From Chara braunii (taxonomy: Eukaryota > Streptophyta > Charophyceae > Charales > Characeae): a DNA stretch of 40,946 nt. Made by a program: the position numbers and the translations under genes. The stretch is taken from positions 2,361,481 to 2,402,426 of the forward strand of contig BFEA01000111.1 of assembly GCA_003427395.1 (NCBI GenBank). The letters are read 5' to 3'. The notes below the pieces were generated by a model, which was not told the DNA's origin, ran no database searches, and saw only the letters and a list, made by a program, of their open reading frames with translations. Below are positions 9,113-17,117 of this stretch, in pieces. The first letter of the stretch is position 1, and each line of letters begins with the position of its first letter.

Positions 9113-9208
9113 GGGGCGCTGGGCCCGGTTCCCAGCACGTGCTGCTCCCCACGAATAGATTGGAGCTCTGTTCCCATTTCCGGAAAAAAAAAAAAAAAAA
9201 AAAAAAAA
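9113..9208 (+). mobile_element. Hairpin-headed poly(A) retroposon, copy A
   Basis: Begins GGGGCGCTGGGCCCGG and forms a 5' hairpin GCTGGG...CCCAGC, followed by a conserved segment (TGCTCCCCAC-GAATAGA) and an A26 tail ending at 9208. Four other copies (12705, 15071, and minus strand from 25610 and 25684) start at the same base with unrelated sequence upstream. A shared 5' end and a poly(A) 3' end are the marks of a SINE-like retroposon. I see no A/B box. Confidence 0.75.
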
Positions 9209-9354
9209 GTTGCTCGATGCATCCTCTCTGACATGCAATGCTTTCTGCGCTACGCAACTTTGATATCCGATTTTTTTATTTTTATTTTTGGACCATTTCT
9301 CGATTTATGTGTGTCATCCTTGTGCAGGGGCCATGATAATTACCATGGCAACCG

Positions 9355-9505
9355 CGGACCTGGACCCGGACATGTCTGGACAGACGCCCAGACATTTGTC
9401 TGGACTGCTCCAGACGTCCGGTAATCAGGACAGGCACCGGACAACTGGACAGAACCGGACCTGGACCGTCCGGGCCGGTACACCAGTCCGGACCGACCGA
9501 CCGAA
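9355..9505. repeat. CCGGAC/TCTGGAC-rich minisatellite
   Basis: Dense degenerate repeats of CCGGAC, CCAGAC and TCTGGACAG on both strands, ending in (CCGA)n. No coding capacity is inferred. Confidence 0.65.
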
Positions 9506-9787
9506 AGAAAGAAAAAAAAAAAAAACCATTAGTAATAAGCAGTACTAACCACAGCTTACTGTCTTTCACTATTCACAACTTGACAGCTCAATCGGCAGGG
9601 GTTGGTAATAACTCCGGATGAATGGTGGACATGATCACGCAGCGCTGACCGCTCATTTCTTTTTTGTGGTTTTGATTCTTTTTTCTTCGGTAGTTCCTTT
9701 TTGCACATGATTTCTTAATGGTCGGTGGAATTTGGGTCACTAAATCAGGGTTCACATGACTATTGTGAGTATATTTTATTTATTTAT
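9506..9787. other. Intergenic, AT-rich with (TTTA)n at 9777-9801
   Basis: A15-type run near 9512, T-rich stretches, and a TTTA array at the right end. Nothing recognisable as a gene. Confidence 0.6.
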
Positions 9788-9804
9788 TTATTTATTTATT
9801 TTAC

Positions 9805-10174
9805 TATTTTTTTTTTTTTTAACAACAAGGGCCCACTGACCAAGGCTCATATTGTAAATTTGAATACACCGCAGACACTCGCCTCGTCCCATTAGGGCTG
9901 GAAGAGCCTTGTCCACTGCTCCCATAGAGACAGCTTCCCTGTACGACAAGAATGAAGATTTGAGCGCTGAGCATTGATTGCTTCCCCAGGAGGGAAGGAT
10001 TAACTCAGCGCCATGGACAATCAACTTCTGCCCTACTATACTGAACCACCAATGATCAGTCCCTACATTTCGGGGGGGATATTGCAGGGCAAAGCAATCG
10101 AGCACATCCCAGGTCCCAGTCACAAACCCTAATTGAATATGACCCACAGTGAATGAACTCAATTCAGCAATCAA
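9805..10174 (-). CDS. Unidentified open frame, about 120 aa
   Basis: The minus-strand frame is Trp/Leu/Gly-balanced and free of simple repeats until its C-terminal poly-Lys, which comes from a T14 run near 9806. It holds words such as WDVLDCFALQYPPRNVG, GAELILPSWGSNQ and VDKALPALMGRGECLRC. A stop (TAA) lies just upstream and the first codon is TTG, so this is more likely an exon or fragment than a complete gene. The hAT element at 10238-11594 begins 64 bp upstream in its reading sense. I do not recognise the protein; it could be a fragment of the same locus as the frame at 11596-12686, split by the transposon. Confidence 0.3.
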
Positions 10175-10229
10175 GGGAAATTAACACTCATGAAGGGAAG
10201 GGGGAGAGGCACCGCCTCCCAACCCCTTG

Positions 10230-10237
10230 CTACAGCC
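10230..10237. other. Left target-site duplication of hAT-like element 1
   Basis: CTACAGCC at 10230-10237 matches CTACAGCA at 11595-11602 in 7 of 8 positions, at the expected distance (immediately outside the terminal inverted repeats). Confidence 0.7.
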
Positions 10238-10771
10238 CAGAGGTGGGAACTGGGTAACCGTTGCCCATACCCGACCGTACCCAACTGTAGCCGGCAGGTT
10301 ATGGGCAGGTACGGGTACCCTTCCGGAGGCGGCCTTCGGTATGGGCGGGCATAAATTTTATTTGCGGATTTCAGGGCAGGCACGGTTGCACTGGGTGAAG
10401 ATCACGGACAGGCATGGGCGGGTATTGGCGGTGAAAAGGGATAAACGCAGGTATGGGCGGCCAAGAAAAAGAAAAGCATGGGTACAGCCGTTATAGGGTG
10501 GTGAAGAAAACAAATCAGATGGATATTGGCGGGTAAGTAATTCTGCCGGGTAACCGTACGCAATATCTTCATTCCCCCCCCTTCCCCCCCTTTCCTTCTT
10601 CCCAGGAAATATGCAGACCGGCGGAGCTGTTTTTTTCTTAGGCACATTTTTTTTTTCTGGCGCGAACGGCGAGAAAATATTTCAGGAATAGCCTCCCAAC
10701 TTCCAAATTGGTCACTTTCGAAATTCGAAGGGTCCAGCCTCGACTCAGGGAGTTCCCCTTGGAAATTGGCC

Positions 10772-10877
10772 GCCCGTCATGGTTATACCCGCCGCCCTTC
10801 TGTGTGTGCATGTCCTTGCATGGCCATCGTCTGCCCCTCGTGGTTGTACCCGCTACCGTTCTGTGTGTGCTGCATGG

Positions 10878-10880
<3 letters not shown>
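10772..10880. repeat. Direct repeat of about 55 bp
   Basis: CGTCATGGTTATACCCGCC-GCCCTTCTGTGTGTG and CTCGTGGTTGTACCCGCT-ACCGTTCTGTGTGTG are two copies about 62 bp apart, each ending in GCATGGCCA. They directly precede the (GA)n array. Confidence 0.75.

Positions 10881-10936
<56 letters not shown>
10881..10936. repeat. (GA)n microsatellite
   Basis: About 28 uninterrupted GA units. They lead straight into a copy of the linker repeat at 10938-11014. Confidence 0.95.
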
Positions 10937-10937
<1 letters not shown>

Positions 10938-10940
<3 letters not shown>

Positions 10941-11014
10941 CATGTAAGTCTCCAACCGCGTGGCTGGCCTCACACTACTTTCATCGATAGGATGAGCAAA
11001 ATCGAATGAATCTT
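10938..11014 (+). repeat. Microsatellite-linker repeat, copy 1
   Basis: Contains CCGCGTGGCTGGCC, then ACTACTTTCATCGATAGG, ATGAGCAAAATCGAATGAAT. Closely related linkers flank microsatellites at 29.1, 29.3, 29.55, 29.7, 31.8, 35.1 and 39.4-40.6 kb. Confidence 0.8.
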
Positions 11015-11024
11015 CCGCGGAGGG

Positions 11025-11300
11025 CAGTTAGAGGGGATATGGGGCGGCTAGGGGCGGTTACGGGCGGTTGGGGATGGTTAGAGGCGATAAGGGGCGGTTA
11101 GGGGCGGATGGGGACAGTTAGGGAAGGGTGGGTCACAAATGCGGATGGTTAAGGGCGGTTAGGGGTGGCGGTTAGGGACGGTTGGGGACATTTAGGGGCT
11201 GTTAGGGCCGGTTGGGGATAGTTAGGGGTGGTTAGGGGAGGGTGGGTCACAAGTGTGGATGGTTATGGGTGGGTGCATACAATTGTGGGNGGGTNNGGGT
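11025..11300 (+). repeat. G-rich degenerate minisatellite (GGGGCGGTTA type)
   Basis: About 10-bp units of GGGGCGGTTA/GGGGATGGTTA. A longer period of 114 bp is visible: GGGTGGGTCACAA at 11126 and again at 11240. Many closely spaced G3-G4 runs on one strand could form G-quadruplexes. Unresolved Ns at 11290, 11295 and 11296 show that it was hard to assemble. Confidence 0.75.
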
Positions 11301-11594
11301 GGGTAGGGGTGAAAAAAAAAATCGGTTGGGTACGGTACAAGTGGTTAACAAAAGGTTTTGGTGTAGGTGGCCATGGGTAGTTTTGAAACAGAAAGTCCAT
11401 GGGCAGTTATGGGCAGTTACAGTCTGAAGGGATTCAGGTAGGGCAGGTACAGGTACACTTTTTTTTTTTTTGCAGGTAAGGATGGATAAAGGTCCGGCAG
11501 GCCATCTATACAGTGGGTATGGGTGGTTAGTTTTCAAAGAGGGAATGGGTAGGTAAGGTATAGGTATTCCAAAAAATCCCAGTTGCCACCTCTG

Positions 11595-11602
11595 CTACAG
11601 CA
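11595..11602. other. Right target-site duplication of hAT-like element 1
   Basis: CTACAGCA, partner of CTACAGCC at 10230-10237. On the minus strand it supplies the TAG stop of the open frame at 11596-12686. Confidence 0.7.
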
Positions 11603-12686
11603 CAGCCCCTCTTCCCGCCCCCCAATCCCACGGGAACAACTCATCAGCACGCCATCCCACAGCGCCTCGCCAGGTCGGCATCTTCCCATGCACAGCAAAA
11701 CTTTCGAGAAAGAACCCTCGGCTACCCTTCGACTCTAGCAGGCCACCCTCCGGCCCCAGCAGAGTCTCCCACAAAGAGAGGATTGGAAGAGACTGAGTAG
11801 CACTCGCCATAGTGGCTGTCGCATGGATAGATGTTGTTGGAAGTTGAATTTCAGATGCCATCGTTAATAGCACCGTTGTTGTCGTTGGATTGATCGTTGA
11901 TGTTGACGATGTCTTCGTTATGAGCGTTGTTGATATAGATGAAGAAGTTATCATTGTTGTTGTTGTATTTGGATTGCTCGTTGATGTTGAAGATGTCTTC
12001 ATCATGAGCGCTGTTGATATAGATGAAGAAATTACCGTTGTTGTTGATGTTGAATTTGCTGTATTTGCTATCGATGCCTTCGTCATATCCACTGTCAGCG
12101 CCGATGAAACTGTTGTGTGAACTGTCGATGAACCGGATGTCGATACATCGCCCTCTACCGACAGTCGTATTGGCCTTGCTGTCAACTCTCGTTCATTAGC
12201 CTCTCCAGCCTGTCGTGTTGCCAACTCAGCAGACAATTTATCCCCCTCTTCATAGAGCTCATAGCATTGATGCATGAACTCGTCCGCCTTCTGCCCGTCA
12301 AGGAGATGTTCCCAATGCGGATCAGGTCCCTCCTCTAATTCCCAAAGTACCTCCATCACTCGTTGTGGCATGCCCTCTCTCCTTGTAGTCATTGAAATCG
12401 CCCCTTTATCGACCCCTGACCAATCTTGGGCTGCCGAAGATAGAAGAAGCACGTCTCCTGCAAACGGCGCCGGCCATCCTGCAGAACCAAAAGCCAAGTG
12501 TCCGCAGCATGTTGTAGATCTCCGTATAAACCCATCTCCATCCCCAGTCGCCGCTGGCTTGTTGATGATAAATTTCGTTGATTTTTCAGTGGTAGGGGCT
12601 GTGGATTTCTCTGTGGAGTTGGCTGCAGGGTGAAATCTAGTGGTACCCTCGATGTGCTTGGTCGGTGATGCTTTGCCCGCCGAGGG
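11596..12686 (-). CDS. Unidentified protein with Ser/Thr-rich low-complexity tail, partial
   Basis: The minus-strand frame is open from just inside a TAG near 12690 to the TAG at 11596-11598; the first Met is at 12497. The N-terminal half is acidic and helical-looking (VMEVLWELEEGPDPHWEHLL, ADEFMHQCYELYEEGDKLSA). The middle is about 100 residues of Ser/Thr/Asn, including a tandem duplication of 28 residues (84 bp; GTTGATGTTGA at 11896 and 11980). The C-terminus (about 70 aa, including SLWETLLGPEGGLLE) has normal composition. A retroposon copy (12705) abuts its 5' side and the hAT element its 3' side. The stop lies in the target duplication but would also be in frame without the insertion. I do not recognise the family; a retrotransposon gag-like or host exon origin are both possible. 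Confidence 0.4.
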
Positions 12687-12704
12687 CCCCGCCTAATTTT
12701 GTGA

Positions 12705-12747
12705 GGGACGCTGGGCCCGATTCCCAGCTTTTATTTAAAAAAAAAAA
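12705..12747 (+). mobile_element. Hairpin-headed poly(A) retroposon, copy B (short)
   Basis: GGGACGCTGGGCCCGATT with stem GCTGGG/CCCAGC, then TTTTATTT and an A11 tail. It has the same 5' start as the other copies but lacks the middle segment. Confidence 0.7.
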
Positions 12748-12932
12748 CTTCACAGCTCAATAGAGTCAATACTGTCACAGACATTCACGAAGGCTCACAC
12801 AACACTAGAAAGTTGAAACCAGATCTCAACAGACCAATCCCAAGTCACTTCAGAAAAGACTCCGAAAATCAGAAAGAAACAGAACTTTGAACTTCGAAGT
12901 TAGACTTTCTAATTCATATTCATATTCATATG

Positions 12933-12974
12933 AAGCATATCACTAGCGTTCATTCTGAGCCAGGATCAAACTCT
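12933..12974 (-). pseudogene. 5' end of an organelle-type SSU rRNA gene (fragment)
   Basis: The minus strand starts AGAGTTTGATCCTGGCTCAG, the near-universal beginning of bacterial and organelle small-subunit rRNA (the 27F site). It continues AATGAACGCTAG and ATATGCTT. The GCTAG...TATATGCTT form resembles plant mitochondrial rrn18 more than plastid 16S. Similarity is lost after about 42 bases, where CATATT repeats begin. It is therefore a nuclear copy of organelle DNA, or a misassembled piece of it, and not a functional rRNA gene. Confidence 0.8.
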
Positions 12975-12994
12975 GTTTTTTTATTATGGCTTAA

Positions 12995-13078
12995 TTTCTG
13001 GAATGTAGGATTTGAACCTACAACAATGAGTTTACCAGTTCCAGTCAATCCAATCTTAGTTCGTCAGCTAGTTGAATT
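12995..13078 (-). pseudogene. tRNA-like remnant (T-arm)
   Basis: The minus strand contains GTAGG-TTCAAAT-CCTAC (13005-13021), a perfect 5-bp T-stem with a canonical T-loop. The rest does not fold into a clear cloverleaf, so the amino acid is unresolved. Its place between an rRNA start and a tRNA-Pro supports organelle origin. Confidence 0.45.
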
Positions 13079-13093
13079 ACCAATGGAACATAA

Positions 13094-13160
13094 CAAGGTG
13101 TAGCGCAGTCTGGTAGCGCATTTGTTTTGGGTACAGAGGGTCATAGGTTCGAATCCTGTA
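13094..13160 (+). pseudogene. Mitochondrial-type tRNA-Pro (UGG), 3' truncated
   Basis: CAAGGTGTAGCGCAGTCTGG, D-arm GCGC...GCGC, anticodon arm TTTGT-TTTGGGT-ACAGA with anticodon TGG, and T-arm ATAGG-TTCGAAT-CCTGT are all present. The sequence matches the plant mitochondrial trnP(UGG) pattern as I know it. The 3' acceptor strand expected to pair with CAAGGTG is missing and an A9 run follows, so it cannot form a mature tRNA. Confidence 0.82.
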
Positions 13161-13169
13161 AAAAAAAAA

Positions 13170-13266
13170 TTAACTGTTAACAGTGTAAGTTATTCAGATC
13201 TGCGTAAGAACAGATCTGAGATCTAGTCAGGACCAGATCTAAGACGGGATCTCAGATCTGACCACT

Positions 13267-13335
<69 letters not shown>

Positions 13336-13640
13336 TTCTCTGACGGGCAGGGGGCAGAAACAAGAAAAAATGATTAATGGACAGATACGAGGTCTAATGG
13401 GAGAAAAGGAGATCAGATATATAGTGCTCCCCTGCAGCCGCGGGTGCAAGGATCAGAATGTGGCACGCATGGGTCCTGAGAAAGGACAAGGTTTCAAGGT
13501 TTCAGGTGTTGAAAAGATCTCTTAAGAATAGAAGATGTAACTGTAAACAACGGGGGGGCTGCTGGTTATGACTGTGTGAGAGGACACATGCACCACACAC
13601 AGCAGGGCCCTTGACAAATGTCCTTACTGCTTCCCGGTAG
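13170..13640. other. Intergenic with (CT)n at 13272-13341
   Basis: Overlapping words of AGATCTGAGATCT/CAGATCT at 13196-13260, then about 35 CT units with a few substitutions. No gene recognised. Confidence 0.65.
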
Positions 13641-13676
13641 TCAAGGGCTTTAAACCACCAGTACCTCGCTCAGTGT
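13641..13676 (-). repeat. Dispersed motif ...GTACTGGTGGTTTAAAG, minus-strand copy
   Basis: Reverse complement of the motif described at 1764-1792. It is followed by a GC-rich stretch with inverted words (GGCCTTCCC and GGGAAGGCC) up to the gap. Confidence 0.55.
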
Positions 13677-13857
13677 TCGGCCGCGGGCCTTCCCGTATAC
13701 GCGCCGCAGCCTCAGGCTGGTCGGCCAAGGGAAGGCCCGGTCGTAGCGCCAAGGCCGGGCCCCGCTTCTGTAGGGACGACACACGATCAAAAAAGAAAGA
13801 AGAAAAAAAAAATGAAATACACAAACGAAAAAAAAAAACGGGAAAACAGTTGAAGTC

Positions 13858-14777
13858 NNNNNNNNNNNNNNNNNNNNNNNNNNNNNNNNNNNNNNNNNNN
13901 NNNNNNNNNNNNNNNNNNNNNNNNNNNNNNNNNNNNNNNNNNNNNNNNNNNNNNNNNNNNNNNNNNNNNNNNNNNNNNNNNNNNNNNNNNNNNNNNNNNN
14001 NNNNNNNNNNNNNNNNNNNNNNNNNNNNNNNNNNNNNNNNNNNNNNNNNNNNNNNNNNNNNNNNNNNNNNNNNNNNNNNNNNNNNNNNNNNNNNNNNNNN
14101 NNNNNNNNNNNNNNNNNNNNNNNNNNNNNNNNNNNNNNNNNNNNNNNNNNNNNNNNNNNNNNNNNNNNNNNNNNNNNNNNNNNNNNNNNNNNNNNNNNNN
14201 NNNNNNNNNNNNNNNNNNNNNNNNNNNNNNNNNNNNNNNNNNNNNNNNNNNNNNNNNNNNNNNNNNNNNNNNNNNNNNNNNNNNNNNNNNNNNNNNNNNN
14301 NNNNNNNNNNNNNNNNNNNNNNNNNNNNNNNNNNNNNNNNNNNNNNNNNNNNNNNNNNNNNNNNNNNNNNNNNNNNNNNNNNNNNNNNNNNNNNNNNNNN
14401 NNNNNNNNNNNNNNNNNNNNNNNNNNNNNNNNNNNNNNNNNNNNNNNNNNNNNNNNNNNNNNNNNNNNNNNNNNNNNNNNNNNNNNNNNNNNNNNNNNNN
14501 NNNNNNNNNNNNNNNNNNNNNNNNNNNNNNNNNNNNNNNNNNNNNNNNNNNNNNNNNNNNNNNNNNNNNNNNNNNNNNNNNNNNNNNNNNNNNNNNNNNN
14601 NNNNNNNNNNNNNNNNNNNNNNNNNNNNNNNNNNNNNNNNNNNNNNNNNNNNNNNNNNNNNNNNNNNNNNNNNNNNNNNNNNNNNNNNNNNNNNNNNNNN
14701 NNNNNNNNNNNNNNNNNNNNNNNNNNNNNNNNNNNNNNNNNNNNNNNNNNNNNNNNNNNNNNNNNNNNNNNNNNNNN
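13858..14777. other. Assembly gap, 920 Ns
   Basis: Unbroken run of N. Nothing can be said about its content, and any frame across it is meaningless. Confidence 1.
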
Positions 14778-15070
14778 GAGGGTACAAGGTTTAACGGGTA
14801 CAAAGGGTTTCAGAAACAGGTCTTGAAATGACTACAAAATAAGGGGGGCTGCACACACCGGGGATAGGAGTTCAACCACTAGCAATAGACAGAGTGTAGA
14901 CATAAATGCAAAGCGGACACCATCCTGGGGGGGGCCAGGCCAGCAGGAAGTAGGAGCTCTACAAATTGGGAGGGTAACATATGCAGCCTTGAGGGATTGA
15001 AGGAAGCTCTGGGGCATGAACTCTAATGGCCATATGCCCAACAATCATTGCATCACAAAGATGTATCTAA
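14778..15070. other. No gene recognised
   Basis: A minus-strand 70-aa frame (14832-15044) has a hydrophobic middle but no recognisable family or supporting context. Confidence 0.5.
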
Positions 15071-15213
15071 GGGACGCTGGACCCGATTTCCAGCAGGTGT
15101 TGCTCCCCACCAATAGACGGAGCCTCCCCGACGGTGCTAGGTGTGTCTGCTCATATCAGCACACCTAGCATCCGGTCGGGTTGTTAAAATTAAAAAAAAA
15201 AAGAAAAAAAAAA
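15071..15213 (+). mobile_element. Hairpin-headed poly(A) retroposon, copy C (full length)
   Basis: Starts GGGACGCTGGACCCGA. The first hairpin is GCTGGA...TCCAGC (compare GCTGGG...CCCAGC in copies A and B, a compensatory change). It is followed by AGGTGTTGCTCCCCACCAAT, AGACGGAGCC, then a second strong hairpin: TGCTAGGTGTG at 15135-15145 pairs exactly with CACACCTAGCA at 15160-15170, extended outward by CCGAC/GTCGG. The 3' end is an A-rich tail to 15213. The element is about 143 bp. Confidence 0.82.
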
Positions 15214-15374
15214 GGGACATGCGTTAAATTTCTGGAAGTGTGCCAAATGGTGCATATTAAAAAAATAAAGAGAAAACTATGGCACAGTCAGGGTTTGAGT
15301 TTCAAAATGCGCTTCAGGCAAAAGGCCTGAAAATATTGGATGTATGCAAGCTAGCGTTCAGGTCCGGTAAAAAT

Positions 15375-15680
15375 GATAGTATGATGATGATAATGATATC
15401 GATGATACTGCCACAGATGGTGGTACTGACGACGATGGTATTGATGACTTGTGATTGGATGGGTGACCGAGGACAGTACCCTAAGACTGGAGATTTTAAG
15501 GATGATATTGGCGAGAAGGCTCGCCTGCAGATGGTATCAGTGACATCCCACTAATAAGGAATTTTTTTTATGAGGATGATGATGATGATGAGAATGATAA
15601 TGATGATGATGGTGATACTACAGATGGTCATAATGACGAACAACACTGCGATGATGACGCTGGTAGAGATGTAATGATGA
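15375..15680. repeat. (GAT/ATG)n-rich degenerate microsatellite
   Basis: Trinucleotide GAT arrays in two blocks, 15376-15440 and 15565-15680, between the two inverted peptide-like segments. Confidence 0.75.
15472..15545 (+). repeat. Left arm of an inverted repeat with conserved reading frame
   Basis: In the plus-strand frame this reads QYPKTGDFKDDIGEKARLQM. The reverse complement of 15777-15849 reads QYPKTKGYQESIGEQAHLQM. The nucleotide arms are about three-quarters identical (ACAGTACCCTAA, ATATTGGCGAG, CTGCAGATG shared), and the substitutions leave a similar peptide. Function unknown. Confidence 0.65.
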
Positions 15681-15776
15681 TTAGAACGACGAGCAATTAC
15701 CAATACTTAGATGACAAGCACAGCTACAACCTCCTAAAAATAACGACCTGTGCTTTGATAGTGACCTAATGGTGAT

Positions 15777-15849
15777 GACCGATATCATCTGCAGGTGAGC
15801 TTGCTCGCCAATACTCTCCTGATAACCCTTTGTTTTAGGGTACTGTTCC
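15777..15849 (-). repeat. Right arm of the inverted repeat with conserved reading frame
   Basis: Minus-strand partner of 15472-15545. The minus-strand frame upstream encodes a basic Met/Lys-rich segment (METLKRVKMKKEIMMKVPEQ). Confidence 0.65.
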
Positions 15850-16560
15850 GGCACTTTCATCATGATTTCCTTTTTCATTTTCACTCTCTTGAGTGTTTCC
15901 ATCCTGGGATTTCCATCACAAACTTTTACTCAACTATACACTGTCCCATGGTATTTTTTTCCAGGTTAATTGGCCGCTTCATCTGATGGGTGTGCTTCAG
16001 TCGGGATAGGGCTTTTGTGGTCACGGTTCGGATGTTTGGGGGAAGGGTGGGGGTTGGTATTGGGGAGCCTTACTTTACAGGGGCGCTGCATGGTGGGAGG
16101 TGGCTGCCCTGTCGGGGGTGGGGCAGATTTGTGGTTTGTCCTTGAGAAAGATTAAACACAATGGAACCAAAAAGTAAAAGAAGATGCCTTGAGCATTAAT
16201 ATCGCAGTGTACAACATCTTCCCCTCCGTCATCCCGTAACAGAGTTACGGAAACTCAACCCTTCCACTCAATACACCACTCAGATTGAGAGTTGGTCGCC
16301 GGGGTGGGAGAGTTGGTCGCCTTCAACCCGGCGGGGGCAGATAGGGACAAGGGGAGGGCGAAGGTATCCTCTAGGAGGGAATTGGACGCCTTTGCGGATT
16401 GGGGAGGAGGAGGGGGTCTGTTCCAGGTTGGGGCCGAGGTGGTTTTCCTCGGCGGAGGCAGCATGGAACAGGGGTTTGCTGACAGGGGGAAGTTTCACTG
16501 CACGGTGACTTTTGGAAGCTTCTTGGACAAATCACGGTATATTAAGCCTTCCGGAGTTCT
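15850..16560. other. No gene identified
   Basis: A plus-strand frame (about 16292-16597) is Gly/Ala-rich with FNPAGADRDKGRAKVSSRRE and a run of Gly. It is not recognisable and overlaps the start of the next repeat, so it may be chance coding potential in G-rich sequence. Confidence 0.35.
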
Positions 16561-16599
16561 GAAAGCTAGAGCAGCATTCGGTCTTCTTCTTTATTAGGA

Positions 16600-16770
16600 T
16601 ATTCGATTTCAGAGATGGTGGTGACCGGACTGACATCGGCAGCATTGCTCTGTTCTGTGCCCTCAGTTTGCCGATGCCAGAACGACGCTGGCCAGATTTG
16701 GGGTGTTACCCTGTAACCTGCAACGACAGGAGTATGAGGCCTTGTAGAGAGATCTGGGGTTTGCCGAGGG
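16600..16770 (-). repeat. Inverted copy of the 17.9-18.7 kb repeat
   Basis: The reverse complement reads CCAGATCTCTCTAC-AAGGCCTCA, then AGGTTACAGGGTAACACCCC, then CCAGCGTCGTTCTGGCATCG. The same words in the same order occur on the plus strand near 18118-18200 and 18640-18730. It encodes a similar peptide (GYRVTPQIWPASFWHR versus GYKATPQLRSTSFWHR). Confidence 0.8.
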
Positions 16771-16963
16771 AGGAAGGTAAGCCAGTGGTGAATTGTGGGG
16801 GACCGCCTTGACACCCTATGGGGTCGGGGATAGTCTTGGTGGTGAGAAGAGGTCAGCTATAGATGATGTTGGCCCGGTCAGTACTGTCTTTGAGTAGTAA
16901 TGTCCCGGTATAGGGAGGGCTAGGAGTTACTCTATGTTTAGGAAGCTGGAATGGCTAATATAG

Positions 16964-17092
16964 CATAGTATTCAATTCTTTAGTTCTTCATCAAAAAAAA
17001 GATTCCTAGCCGAAGCCCATAGTATTCATTTTTTAGTTCTTCATCAAAAAACGATTCTTAGCCGAAGCCGGGTAATGGCCCCGGCAACTCAT
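16964..17092 (-). repeat. Tandem 54-bp repeat and inverted GATACCGGGGCCATTACC motif
   Basis: CATAGTATTC begins at 16964 and 17018, giving a 54-bp tandem. The second unit ends with TTCTTAGCCGAAGCCGGG-TAATGGCCCCGG (17055-17084), the reverse complement of the motif seen on the plus strand at 17592, 18311 and 18357. A poly(A) run follows at 17094-17117. Confidence 0.8.
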
Positions 17093-17117
17093 TAAAAAAA
17101 AAAAAAAAAAAAAAAAA

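Larger units (their letters stand above)
10238..11594. mobile_element. Non-autonomous hAT-type DNA transposon, 1357 bp
   Basis: The left end CAGAGGTGGGAACTGGG is matched by the inverted right end CAGAGGTGGCAACTGGG (16 of 17). CAGxGGTGGxxAA is the usual form of hAT terminal inverted repeats, and 8-bp target duplications are characteristic of hAT; both are seen. No transposase frame is present. The interior consists of degenerate GGGTA/GGGCGG repeats, a (GA)n microsatellite with linker (10881-11014), and the G-rich repeat at 11025-11300. Excising the element with one duplication would leave the flanks joined at CTACAGC. Confidence 0.82.

Noticed and set aside
11025-11300. GGTTAGGG-like words suggesting an interstitial telomere
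   Set aside because: Units are degenerate GGGGCGGTTA, not perfect TTTAGGG or TTAGGG arrays.
12933-12974. Plastid 16S rRNA origin for the rRNA fragment
   Set aside because: The AATGAACGCTAG...ATATGCTT form and the neighbouring mitochondrial-type tRNA-Pro fit mitochondrial SSU better, though 42 bases cannot exclude plastid origin.
13624-14803. Very long open frames on both strands (over 330 codons)
   Set aside because: They consist almost entirely of X across the N gap.
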